Under the pieces are notes generated by a model that saw only the letters and a program-made list of their open reading frames with translations, searched no databases and was not told the DNA's origin. 52,112 nucleotides of DNA, from the NCBI GenBank assembly GCA_024641855.1, contig JAHECG010000006.1:12217-64328 (forward strand). The letters are read 5' to 3'. The DNA comes from Betaproteobacteria bacterium (GTDB lineage Bacteria > Pseudomonadota > Gammaproteobacteria > Burkholderiales > Thiobacteraceae). A program made the position numbers and the translations under genes. This document shows, one piece after another, positions 1 through 7,925 of this stretch (position 1 is the stretch's first letter; each line of letters starts with the position of its first letter).

Positions 1-879
1 ATGAGGCTGGATGACGAGCGTGAAAGCGATAATGTGGAAGACCGGCGCGGAGAAAGCGCGGGCGGCGGAATAAACTTGGGCGCAGGGCACTTCGGCATTG
101 GCGGTATTGTGTTGGCGTTGGTCGTCAGCTATTTCACCGGGATTAGCCCATCGACTTTGCTCAACTTAGCTTCTGAGAGCGGTGTGCCGCAATCGACTAG
201 CCAGTCTGCATCTGCGCATAGACCGCCGGCCAATGACGAGATGGCAACCTTCGTTTCTAAAGTGCTCGCCGATACCGAAGATACCTGGCAAGTTATTTTC
301 CGTGAAACCAACCACAGTTATCGCGATCCGAAGTTGGTACTGTTTACCGGCAGAACGCAAACAGCTTGCGGTGCGGGCCAAGCGGCGATGGGGCCTTTTT
401 ATTGTTCCTTGGACGAGAAGGTGTATATCGATCTCGCTTTTTATCAGGAATTAAAGACGCGATTTAAGGCGCCGGGTGAGTTCGCGGAAGCTTACGTGAT
501 TGCGCATGAGGTTGGGCATCATGTGCAGAAGTTGCTCGGCATCTCCGATAAAGTGCATGCCGCACAAGAGCGCGCGGGTAGCAAAGCGCAAGCCAATGCG
601 CTATCGGTGCGCTTGGAGTTGCAAGCCGATTGTTTTGCGGGTGTTTGGGGAAATCGTGCCGATCGGATGCGGCATATCATCGAGCCAGGTGAAATCGATC
701 AAGCCTTGAATGCGGCGACAGCGATTGGCGATGATCGTTTGCAGCAAGAGGCGCGTGGCACGGTTCGTCCGGAAACCTTCACCCATGGTTCATCGGCGCA
801 ACGCGTCCGTTGGTTTAAGCGGGGTATGGAGACAGGCCAGCCTGCGCAATGCAATACGTTTAAGGCGCAAAGCCTTTAG
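1..879 (+). CDS. ypfJ: YpfJ-family neutral zinc metallopeptidase
   Basis: This 292-residue protein is a membrane-anchored putative zinc peptidase. Residues about 30-45 form one hydrophobic segment (GGIVLALVVSYFTGIS) after a charged, Gly-rich N-terminus, so the catalytic part probably faces the periplasm. The HEVGHH motif (H169, E170, H173) gives the zinc ligands and catalytic Glu, and ELQADCFAG further on supplies the likely third ligand, as in the family. The length is normal. The ATG is the first base of the window, so the ribosome binding site cannot be seen and a longer form is not strictly excluded. It ends 9 bp from the end of the convergent HD-GYP gene. The physiological substrate of the family is unknown. 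Confidence 0.9.
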   Translation: MRLDDERESDNVEDRRGESAGGGINLGAGHFGIGGIVLALVVSYFTGISPSTLLNLASESGVPQSTSQSASAHRPPANDEMATFVSKVLADTEDTWQVIFRETNHSYRDPKLVLFTGRTQTACGAGQAAMGPFYCSLDEKVYIDLAFYQELKTRFKAPGEFAEAYVIAHEVGHHVQKLLGISDKVHAAQERAGSKAQANALSVRLELQADCFAGVWGNRADRMRHIIEPGEIDQALNAATAIGDDRLQQEARGTVRPETFTHGSSAQRVRWFKRGMETGQPAQCNTFKAQSL

Positions 880-888
880 CGCGAAGGG

Positions 889-2085
889 TTAAATCCCCAT
901 CACTTTTTTTAGATCGAAGCCCCAGACGCGAACATCCTCCAGCCCTTCAACCGCGTCTTGGGAGCGGCTGAGGTCGATCACTTCCATTTTGATCGGGCCA
1001 TTGGATTTGGTGGAGAAGAACACTTTGACCTTGGGCGTCAGTAGGCTTTTATCGGTTTGATCGATCACTACGGCTAGGCGGCCGGTTTTCAAGCGGATGA
1101 GCGAGCCGGTTGGATAAATGCCGATGGTCTTCACAAAGGCTTGAAATATGGATTCATCAAAATGCCCGACGCGAAATTCTGCCATGCGTTTGATCGCTTC
1201 ACCGGGATCCCAGCCTTGTTTGTAAGGCCGGTCGGAAGTGAGTGCATCGTAGACGTCGCACACCGCACCCATGCGCGCATGCAGGCTGATGGCCGCGCCG
1301 GATAAGCGTTCGGGATATCCGCTGCCATCCATTTTTTCGTGATGATGTAGACACACGTCGAGCGGAATGGGGTCAGTGACTTGTGCCTTCTTTAAGATTT
1401 CCCAGCCTTTCATGGGATGATTTTGCACTACCGTAAATTCATTGTTGGTAAGTTTTCCAGGCTTGTTCAATACTTCCATAGGGATGCCCATCTTGCCTAC
1501 ATCGTGCAATAAACCGGCCATTCCAACTTGGTGTAGTTCTTCGCCGACCAACCCCAAGCGTTTTCCGAGAGAAATCATTAAAGCGCACACGGCAACGGAG
1601 TGCATGTAGGTGTAGTCATCAATAGTTTTCAGGCGAACGATGGAAAGCAGTGCCCCCGAGTTGCGTTCGATGGAGTGATTAATCTCGTCTACCAACGGCG
1701 CGACTGCGCTGACTTCAATCGCGCCGCCCATGCGCGCTTCGTTAAAGAGATTCGTGACCGCGACCTTGGCCTTGCCCTGAATTTGCTTCGCTTGGGCGAG
1801 CTCTTGTTCATACGATATGCGTGGATCGAGTGGCGACGTGACTTTAGGCGCAATCGGTTCCACTGGCGTGGGTTTTTCAGCGGGGGTTGGAATGATTTCG
1901 ATATCCACACCCTTGTCGGTGTCGATTACGATTTCCGGAACACCGCTTTGCAGTAATGCGTTTAAGTCTTCCGCGTTAGTGAGTTTGAATGAGGAGCGCC
2001 AGAAAGGGTGATCCATCCAACGGCCCCCTAAGGTTTGAATGAACATACCTAAGCGTAGTTGTTTAATCGGGATGGTTTTGAGCAT
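889..2085 (-). CDS. HD-GYP domain cyclic-di-GMP phosphodiesterase with DUF3391-like N-terminus
   Basis: This 398-residue protein probably hydrolyses cyclic-di-GMP. The N-terminal 130 residues, starting with IPIKQLRLGMFI, resemble the DUF3391 domain often found before HD-GYP domains. The HD-GYP domain covers about residues 140-320: GLLHDVGKMGIP holds the metal-binding HD pair, followed by HHHEKMDGSGYPERL with the GYP signature. No receiver or membrane segment is visible, so it is likely cytosolic and its input unknown. It stands alone and converges on the metallopeptidase gene. Confidence 0.9.
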   Translation of the reverse strand: MLKTIPIKQLRLGMFIQTLGGRWMDHPFWRSSFKLTNAEDLNALLQSGVPEIVIDTDKGVDIEIIPTPAEKPTPVEPIAPKVTSPLDPRISYEQELAQAKQIQGKAKVAVTNLFNEARMGGAIEVSAVAPLVDEINHSIERNSGALLSIVRLKTIDDYTYMHSVAVCALMISLGKRLGLVGEELHQVGMAGLLHDVGKMGIPMEVLNKPGKLTNNEFTVVQNHPMKGWEILKKAQVTDPIPLDVCLHHHEKMDGSGYPERLSGAAISLHARMGAVCDVYDALTSDRPYKQGWDPGEAIKRMAEFRVGHFDESIFQAFVKTIGIYPTGSLIRLKTGRLAVVIDQTDKSLLTPKVKVFFSTKSNGPIKMEVIDLSRSQDAVEGLEDVRVWGFDLKKVMGI

Positions 2086-2268
2086 GGTTCTATCGTTGTA
2101 GTATCGGGTTGAATGGGGGGCTAATATCTGCTTGGCGAGTCACAAGTTTTAAGGCGAATCCAAGGTTTCAAATGCATAAATCAACATAGGTATATTACGG
2201 CTGGAATGAGGGACTTCTTAACCTGGTATGCCCTCTCTATGGGTATGGGAATTGTCTTTTTCCAAGCA

Positions 2269-2295
2269 GGTATGTAGAACTTAGTTCTACATACC
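2269..2295. repeat. 27-bp near-perfect palindrome, candidate operator or RNA hairpin
   Basis: The arms GGTATGTAGAACT and AGTTCTACATACC are exact reverse complements separated by one T. The element lies about 45 bp upstream of the likely start of the methyltransferase gene. No T-run follows, so it is not a standard terminator. The symmetry and position fit a dimeric regulator site or a 5' untranslated hairpin. Confidence 0.6.
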
Positions 2296-2339
2296 GTATC
2301 GATCAAACAGAGGGTCGGCGTTGTATCGGGAGACGCAGA

Positions 2340-2786
2340 ATTAAATTTAGAATCTATCCACCGCTGCTGACGGTGTTACTTGTTCTGGCGATGTTGGCGC
2401 TGCACTACAGTTATCCGCAGCCACGCTTGATTGATCCGCCGATCAATCTGATTGGTTTCGTTTTTGTGGGGATGGGCGTGGCGATGAACCTGTGGTCTGC
2501 GCATTGGTTTCGAAAGAAGGAAACCACGATAGATCCACACGGAGATGCGGCATATCTAGCCCAAGAAGGCCTATATCGTATCAGTCGTAACCCGATGTAT
2601 CTCGGCATGCTGGTTACGTTGGTCGGTATGAGTATTTATTTGAGCAGCGTTTTGGTATTTCTGGTGCCACCCTTGTTTGTGTGGATTGTCACGGTACGTT
2701 TTATTGGTAGAGAAGAGCAAGCGTTACTGAAAAAATTTGGCGTCACCTATGTGCAATACCAAGCGCGAGTTCGACGCTGGATGTAG
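2340..2786 (+). CDS. Isoprenylcysteine carboxyl methyltransferase (ICMT/PEMT)-family membrane protein
   Basis: This small integral membrane protein of about 148 residues has three to four hydrophobic segments and the family motif RNPMYLGM followed by a C-terminal GREEQALLKKFGVTYVQY, which places it in the ICMT/phospholipid methyltransferase fold. The substrate cannot be told. No ATG fits the start. A GTG at 2373 has no Shine-Dalgarno sequence and would remove the family-typical stretch IYPPLLTVL. The frame stays open upstream, and an ATT at 2340 sits 7 nt after GGGAG, so a rare ATT start (or a mutated ATG) is more likely. The 27-bp palindrome lies just upstream. Confidence 0.75.
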   Translation: MKFRIYPPLLTVLLVLAMLALHYSYPQPRLIDPPINLIGFVFVGMGVAMNLWSAHWFRKKETTIDPHGDAAYLAQEGLYRISRNPMYLGMLVTLVGMSIYLSSVLVFLVPPLFVWIVTVRFIGREEQALLKKFGVTYVQYQARVRRWM

Positions 2787-2877
2787 TTATTGTGGCTACA
2801 ATGCAACTATTGCGACTAAACGCAGAGACTACCCTCATCACCTTTGCCGATCCCAGCAAGAGCGCAAGGAAAATATC

Positions 2878-3309
2878 ATGGCAATGACTATACATGTGGA
2901 TATCGTCAGCATCGAAGAAATGCTGTTTTCTGGTTTGGCAGAATTTGTTGTGGCGCCGGCGGTGATGGGTGAGGTTGGTATTTATCCCATGCATGTCCCT
3001 TTGCTCACACCCCTCAAAGGTGGCGTTGTTCGGCTGAAAATTCCGTTTCAAGAAGAAGAGTTTGTGCTTTATGTTTCTGGCGGTATGTTGGAGGTGCAAA
3101 GCCATGGCGTCACGATTCTGACTGACATCGCCATCCGCGAGCAGGATATTCAGGATGGAAAGCTGGAAGAAAAAACCCTGGAAGCGGAAGAAACCATGCG
3201 CCATATCGTCACCGAAATGGAGTTTACCAAGATGGAGGCCGAGCTGGCCAAGTCGCTGGATCATATGATGGGTATCCATCGCTGGCGGCAAGGCAAGCGC
3301 GGGTTGTAA
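2878..3309 (+). CDS. Orphan F-type ATP synthase epsilon (AtpC-like) subunit
   Basis: The 143-residue product begins MAMTIHVDIVSIEEMLFSG and continues through the beta-sandwich typical of ATP synthase epsilon (GEVGIYPMHVPLLTPLKGG, VLYVSGGMLEVQ, VTILTDIAIREQDI), then a helical C-terminal part. In the enzyme this subunit sits on the central stalk and can inhibit ATP hydrolysis. AAGGA lies 8 nt before the ATG; the reading frame extends further upstream but without support. No other ATP synthase gene is nearby, so it is either a stray paralogue or belongs to an alternative ATPase elsewhere. It lies about 120 bp before the mto promoter. Confidence 0.85.
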   Translation: MAMTIHVDIVSIEEMLFSGLAEFVVAPAVMGEVGIYPMHVPLLTPLKGGVVRLKIPFQEEEFVLYVSGGMLEVQSHGVTILTDIAIREQDIQDGKLEEKTLEAEETMRHIVTEMEFTKMEAELAKSLDHMMGIHRWRQGKRGL

Positions 3310-3430
3310 ACCGCTGTATCAATCCTCATGTTGACCTCGTCAATCCGTACTGAATTGATCGGCTATTCGTCAGAAAAAACAACTCTTTAGGGGTACTCCT
3401 TTAGATTGTTTCAAAATTGACTAATATGCA

Positions 3431-3459
3431 TTGAACTTACTCGAATACGGGTATATAAA
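3431..3459 (+). promoter_or_regulatory. Candidate sigma70 promoter of the mto operon
   Basis: TTGAAC at 3431-3436 and TATAAA at 3454-3459 are separated by 17 bp, close to a consensus sigma70 promoter. It is about 55 bp upstream of the first cytochrome gene. The call rests on sequence match only. Confidence 0.5.
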
Positions 3460-3513
3460 GATATTGAGGTCTTATTAGATACTTAAATAACAATAAGGAT
3501 TGGAGTGCATCAA

Positions 3514-3867
3514 ATGTTCATGCAATGCTGCAATAAAAAATCTCTTTCTAGCCTGCTTCCCGTCATGCTTTTCTTGGGCTTTTCTGCGAACGCACTGGCC
3601 GCCGATGAGGAGGCCGCAAAAACGTTAGCACGTCAAAATGGCTGTTTTAAGTGCCACGCGGTCGATAAGAAAAAAGACGGCCCGTCTTATAAAGAAGTTG
3701 CCGCTAAGTACCACGGTAAAGCCAATGCCGAGGAGCGACTGTTTACCCATATTACTTCGGGTGAGAAGGCTAAGTTTCCGGATGGCCATGAAGAAGACCA
3801 CAAAATTATTAAGACCAAAGATACGGCACAAATCAAAAATTTGATTAGCTGGATCCTTTCGCTCTGA
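3514..3867 (+). CDS. mtoD: Periplasmic monoheme cytochrome c, MtoD-like
   Basis: This 117-residue precursor has a signal peptide ending near ANALA-ADEE and a mature part of about 88 residues with one heme site, CFKCH. It would shuttle electrons in the periplasm between the outer-membrane decaheme complex and inner-membrane partners. A GTG at 3505 is a possible alternative start; ATG 3514 is preferred because GGAG lies 8 nt upstream. Position and size match MtoD of the iron oxidiser Sideroxydans. The mature chain contains no methionine, so the usual Met axial ligand of class I cytochromes c is absent and a His, for instance in GHEEDHK, is a candidate sixth ligand. First gene of the operon. Confidence 0.8.
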   Translation: MFMQCCNKKSLSSLLPVMLFLGFSANALAADEEAAKTLARQNGCFKCHAVDKKKDGPSYKEVAAKYHGKANAEERLFTHITSGEKAKFPDGHEEDHKIIKTKDTAQIKNLISWILSL

Positions 3868-3887
3868 TGTAAGCGCGTCAGACACGG

Positions 3888-3909
3888 ATCCTGCGCTTTA
3901 GCGCAGGAT
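3888..3909 (+). repeat. Intercistronic hairpin between mtoD and mtoA
   Basis: ATCCTGCGC and GCGCAGGAT form a perfect 9-bp stem with the loop TTTA, 20 bp after the mtoD stop. No U-tract follows directly, so it could act as partial terminator, processing site or mRNA stabiliser that raises mtoD dosage. Confidence 0.55.
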
Positions 3910-3936
3910 GGTATTTAAAAAAACAGGGAGCGAGCG

Positions 3937-4914
3937 ATGAAATTTCTACGATACATAATGCTGGCGGGCGTGTTCTCAAGTGCGTTGGGACTGATCGCAC
4001 TTGCACAGGCCGCCGGGATGCCGACAAGCGGCGAGAAATCTGTTGCTAAAGACTTGGTTCTGAAGGGCGATGCGAAATGCACGCGCTGCCATGACGAAAG
4101 CGACAGCCCCAAGGTGCTCTCAATCGGCAGATCCAAGCATGGCACAACTGCGGACAATCGAACGCCGACCTGTACCAGTTGTCATGGAGACAGTACTGCG
4201 CATGAAAGCAACCCAGCTGGTTTGAAGGATCGGCCGCATCCTGATCGTTACTTTGATAAGCATTCCAAAACGCCAATCGAGGATCGCAACGAGGCTTGCT
4301 TGACTTGCCATCGTAAGGATGCAAAACGTTCGCACTGGGAGGGCAGTACGCACCAGAGTCGCGACGTGGCTTGCACCGCATGCCACCAGATCCATACGCA
4401 ACATGACAAAGTTCGCGACAAGCGTACGCAGCCTGAAGTCTGTTTCACTTGCCATAAGGAACAACGTGCGCAGATCAATCGGCCATCGCATCACCCGATA
4501 CCGGAAGGAAAAATGAGCTGTTCCGATTGCCATAATCCACATGGATCGGTGGGGCCAAAACTGATGAAAAGGGATAGCGTGAACGACACTTGCTATACCT
4601 GCCACACGGAGAAGCGTGGGCCATTTGTGCATAGTCATGAACCGGTGAGCGAAGACTGCTCAATCTGTCATAACCCTCACGGGACCACGGCGGAAAGCAT
4701 GCTTAAGGCGCGTCCACCGTTCTTGTGCCATCAATGCCATACCCCGCATGGTGGGCAAGTGGCGCAATTGAAAGGTCAGGGCGGTTCGATCACGAGCGGA
4801 AAATCCGGCATCAATTACACCCAGGGACGTGGATGTTTGAATTGCCATACCCAGGTGCATGGGTCTAACAACCCAAGCGTGACCAATCCGACGCCGCAGT
4901 TTAATTTCCGCTGA
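3937..4914 (+). CDS. mtoA: Decaheme c-type cytochrome MtoA/MtrA (DmsE) family
   Basis: This 325-residue exported protein begins with a signal peptide ending near ALAQA and carries ten CxxCH heme sites: CTRCH, CTSCH, CLTCH, CTACH, CFTCH, CSDCH, CYTCH, CSICH, CHQCH and CLNCH. Length and heme number match the MtrA/MtoA family, whose members thread through an outer-membrane barrel and form an electron wire across the membrane. GGGAG precedes the ATG by 6 nt. The porin gene follows after only 15 bp, so the pair should be made together. In Fe(II) oxidisers MtoA takes electrons from extracellular Fe(II); in Shewanella the homologue works in the opposite direction. The direction here is inferred from the whole cluster. 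Confidence 0.93.
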   Translation: MKFLRYIMLAGVFSSALGLIALAQAAGMPTSGEKSVAKDLVLKGDAKCTRCHDESDSPKVLSIGRSKHGTTADNRTPTCTSCHGDSTAHESNPAGLKDRPHPDRYFDKHSKTPIEDRNEACLTCHRKDAKRSHWEGSTHQSRDVACTACHQIHTQHDKVRDKRTQPEVCFTCHKEQRAQINRPSHHPIPEGKMSCSDCHNPHGSVGPKLMKRDSVNDTCYTCHTEKRGPFVHSHEPVSEDCSICHNPHGTTAESMLKARPPFLCHQCHTPHGGQVAQLKGQGGSITSGKSGINYTQGRGCLNCHTQVHGSNNPSVTNPTPQFNFR

Positions 4915-4929
4915 GAAAGGTGAATCATC

Positions 4930-7143
4930 ATGAACTCTGACAATAAATTGCATGCTGGCTTCAGCCGGAAAATCATAGTCCTTGCGGTGCTCGCGGCGCT
5001 CAATCCGGCTTATGCCGAGGAGGGCGACGATGTTGCGCAACTCATCAAACCTGAAAGCATGGTCAGCGCGGGAGTCGGCGTCGTTAGTGGAGACAGCAAG
5101 GATCGGGCGCAGTTTGGTCAGTACAACGGCCTGCGCAAGGACAACGTATATGGCTTGCTCGACTTTTCGTATGTCAGCCGCAACGATGCCACTGGTACTT
5201 GGATCAACTTGGAAGGGCGCAATCTCGGGCTGGATAGTCGCGAGTTAAGTTTCTCGCACCAAAAACAAGGCGACTGGAAATATTTCGCGGAATACAGCGA
5301 ATTGGTCAAGCGCAACCCTTACACCATTAATACTGGCTTGCAAGGCGCCGGCACGACGACGCCAACAGTGGTGGGTTTAACGACGCCTGGCACAGGTGCT
5401 AACGTGGATCTCAAGATTAAGCGTCAAAGCATCGCTGTCGGTGGAGAAAAATGGATTACGCCCAATTTACTGTTTGAAATGAATTTCAAGAACGAAGATA
5501 AAGATGGCGCGCGTGTGTTTGGCAAAGGCTTCGCCTGTAGCAATAACTGGGTCGCTGCGGGGTCTTGCACCGCCGCTACGCAATTTGCGCTATTGCTGTT
5601 GCCTGAGCCGATCAATTCCACCATTCGGCAGTTCGAAACCAAGCTCAGTTATGCCGGTGATAAATTAAATATCAATGGCGGCTATTACGGTAGTTTTTAT
5701 ACCAACGCAAATAGTACGTTGACACCGAATATTCCGAGTGGCCTGAACAACCCGAATTTCGGCGCTCCGCTGGATGCCGGTCTGCGCAATACCCTAGCAC
5801 TGCCTGTTGCACTGCCGCCGGACAATCAGGCGCACCAGTTTTATGTGGCTGGCAACTATGCATTCACGCCAAAGGTGCGTACGACGTTCAAGTTTTCGTA
5901 TACGCATGCCACGCAAAACGAGGATTTCGCCAGTAACGGCCTGACAGGGGCACCTGCCGGGGTCAGCAATTTAGGTGGGGTGTTGAATACCACCTTGGCG
6001 CAGTTAGGGTTGACGGCTCGGCCCACGTCAAATCTATCTTTGCTCGCCAATCTGAAGTATGAAAATAAAAAGGATAAGACGCCAATCGCTGTGTACAACG
6101 TAGAAACCACAACGACTGCGACTACTTACTTTAGCAACAACCCCACTTCAGAAGAAAAAATTATTGGTAAGCTGGAGGCCAGTTATCGTCTACCGGCCGA
6201 TTTCCGCGCGACGCTCGGCGCTGACTACGAATCTATTAATCGTAGCCTCCCCGTCAGCTCCACGGAAATTGCTGGCCTTTCCGCGTTACGCGGCAAAACC
6301 GAAGAAGTTGGCTTTCGGGCGGAACTGCGCCACTCACTGAGCGAAACCTTAAACGGCGCGATCAGTTATTCCAGTAGCCGACGCAGCGGTTCAGACTGGT
6401 ACTCACTCTTGTCAGCGAGCACAGGTCAGATTTTGACCGACAATGCGATTGTGGCTGCTTCTGCCAATGCCATTTTCCCGGCGTTTCTGGCGGATCGCGA
6501 GCGCGACAAGGTGAAGCTCTCGGCAGACTGGAGTCCGATGGAGATGTTGTCATTGCAGTTCGTGATCGAAGATGGCAAGGATAAAAATAATTCTGCCGGC
6601 ACCAAGGGTTTCAGAGACTCGGGTGTTTCCTTATATAGCCTTGACGCCGCGCTGACCTTGTCTGAAAAATGGAAGCTGACGGCCTATGCTTCGCGTGGCG
6701 AGCAAACCCTGCATGTCAACCATAGTACCGGTTATGTTGCCGACCTGACTAACGTGAATGAGACGGTGGGCTTGGGAGTGGTTGGTAAGCCAACGAGTCG
6801 CATTGAATTTGGGGCTAATTTGAACTTCCTCAATGATCGCAATCGTTACGGCCAGGTACAGGATGCAGCACTATCCGCTGCTAACCGAACCTTCCTCGCC
6901 GCATCGGGAGGTTTGCCGGATGTCACCTTTCGTCAGACGGCGCTGAAACTTTTTGGAACCTATGCCTTGGACAAAACCTCGAGTATGCGGGTGGATTTGA
7001 TTCATCAGCGTACCAAGTTGGATGAATGGACTTGGGGATACAACGGCGTACCCTTCACTTATGTCGATAACACTACAGTGAGTCAGCAATCGCACCAAAA
7101 CGTGACTTTCTTGGGGGTGAGCTATCGACTCAAATTTCAATAA
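4930..7143 (+). CDS. mtoB: MtoB/MtrB/PioB-family outer-membrane beta-barrel
   Basis: This 737-residue protein has a signal peptide (VLAVLAALNPAYA) and a long series of alternating polar and hydrophobic strands typical of the decaheme-associated porin family. It would form the outer-membrane sheath holding the decaheme cytochrome. The chain ends SYRLKFQ, an aromatic C-terminal strand with one added Gln. The N-terminal CxxC seen in some MtrB proteins is not present; the only obvious cysteines are the pair in the CSNNWVAAGSC loop. It is placed directly after mtoA, as in known mto and pio clusters. The 737 residues are in the normal range. Confidence 0.92.
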   Translation: MNSDNKLHAGFSRKIIVLAVLAALNPAYAEEGDDVAQLIKPESMVSAGVGVVSGDSKDRAQFGQYNGLRKDNVYGLLDFSYVSRNDATGTWINLEGRNLGLDSRELSFSHQKQGDWKYFAEYSELVKRNPYTINTGLQGAGTTTPTVVGLTTPGTGANVDLKIKRQSIAVGGEKWITPNLLFEMNFKNEDKDGARVFGKGFACSNNWVAAGSCTAATQFALLLLPEPINSTIRQFETKLSYAGDKLNINGGYYGSFYTNANSTLTPNIPSGLNNPNFGAPLDAGLRNTLALPVALPPDNQAHQFYVAGNYAFTPKVRTTFKFSYTHATQNEDFASNGLTGAPAGVSNLGGVLNTTLAQLGLTARPTSNLSLLANLKYENKKDKTPIAVYNVETTTTATTYFSNNPTSEEKIIGKLEASYRLPADFRATLGADYESINRSLPVSSTEIAGLSALRGKTEEVGFRAELRHSLSETLNGAISYSSSRRSGSDWYSLLSASTGQILTDNAIVAASANAIFPAFLADRERDKVKLSADWSPMEMLSLQFVIEDGKDKNNSAGTKGFRDSGVSLYSLDAALTLSEKWKLTAYASRGEQTLHVNHSTGYVADLTNVNETVGLGVVGKPTSRIEFGANLNFLNDRNRYGQVQDAALSAANRTFLAASGGLPDVTFRQTALKLFGTYALDKTSSMRVDLIHQRTKLDEWTWGYNGVPFTYVDNTTVSQQSHQNVTFLGVSYRLKFQ

Positions 7144-7149
7144 ATGCAA

Positions 7150-7177
7150 CATAGCCGGTTCGAGCGAATCGGCTATG
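7150..7177 (+). repeat. Intercistronic hairpin between mtoB and cymA
   Basis: CATAGCCGGTTCG and CGAATCGGCTATG form a 13-bp stem with one G-T wobble and a 2-nt spacer, beginning 7 bp after the mtoB stop. No U-tract follows. It may protect the upstream message or lower expression of the following gene. Confidence 0.55.
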
Positions 7178-7244
7178 CGACGGCGCATTATCTAGTCCGG
7201 AGATTTATTTCAATTACGAGTAGCCTAAGCCGCGGAGCAATAAC

Positions 7245-7841
7245 ATGAACAACAATCCTGGTGCACTGAAACGTTTCTGGCGTATCTTAAAACAGCCAAG
7301 CGCAAAATATTCCCTCCTAGCGCTACTGACTTTTGGTTTCTTCTCCGGCATCATTTTTTGGGGCGGCTTCAATACCGCGATGGAAGCCACGAATAGTTTG
7401 GAATTTTGTACCTCCTGCCATGAGATGCGCGATACCGTGTATCAGGAATACAAAGAAACCATTCACTATTCCAATCGAAGCGGTGTGCGTGCGATCTGTT
7501 CCGATTGCCACGTGCCCAAGGATTGGGTGCATAAGGTTGCACGTAAGACACAAGCCACCTTCAAAGAGCTACCGCACAAGGTGCTCGGCACAATTGGCAC
7601 GCCGGAAAAATTTGAAGCTAAACGCATGGAGCTAGCTACGAACGAGTGGAAGCATATGAAGGAAACCGATTCGCGCGAATGCCGCAATTGCCACAGCTTC
7701 GATGGTATGGATGCGAAAAAGCAAAAGCCGCGCGCGCAAGCGGAGCATGCGAAAGCGAAGAAGGAAGGCAAGACTTGCATCGACTGCCACAAGGGTATCG
7801 CGCACTTACTGCCCAAAGAATATAAGGAAGACGAAGAGTAG
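7245..7841 (+). CDS. cymA: NapC/NirT-family tetraheme cytochrome c, CymA-like
   Basis: This 198-residue protein has one N-terminal membrane anchor (YSLLALLTFGFFSGIIFWGG) without a cleavage site and four heme motifs, CTSCH, CSDCH, CRNCH and CIDCH. The first heme carries the CxxCHxM pattern typical of NapC/NrfH/CymA quinol dehydrogenases. The family links the quinone pool to periplasmic cytochromes; in an iron oxidiser it would run in reverse and reduce quinone. It closes the mtoD-mtoA-mtoB-cymA set with 101 bp, including a hairpin, between it and mtoB. Confidence 0.92.
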   Translation: MNNNPGALKRFWRILKQPSAKYSLLALLTFGFFSGIIFWGGFNTAMEATNSLEFCTSCHEMRDTVYQEYKETIHYSNRSGVRAICSDCHVPKDWVHKVARKTQATFKELPHKVLGTIGTPEKFEAKRMELATNEWKHMKETDSRECRNCHSFDGMDAKKQKPRAQAEHAKAKKEGKTCIDCHKGIAHLLPKEYKEDEE

Positions 7842-7901
7842 TTTTCGAACTGCGGTTTTCAGGGGGAGCAACGTCAGCATTGGGCGCGCAGGTTAAGCGC
7901 A

Positions 7902-7917
7902 AGGCCCATTCGGGCCT
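7902..7917. terminator. Hairpin between convergent cymA and PEP-CTERM genes
   Basis: AGGCCC and GGGCCT flank the tetraloop ATTC. It sits in the 84-bp gap between two converging genes. A second outer pair, GTTTTCAG and CTGAAAAC, brackets the gap. No long T-run is seen, so terminator function is only likely. Confidence 0.45.
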
Positions 7918-7925
7918 GCTGAAAA

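Noticed and set aside
2269-2295. Palindrome as a terminator of the HD-GYP or other gene
   Set aside because: No T-run follows on either strand and no gene ends nearby.
2737-2877. Upstream extension of the epsilon-subunit frame
   Set aside because: It overlaps the methyltransferase gene, has unrelated residues, and the ATG at 2878 has a ribosome site and the family N-terminus.
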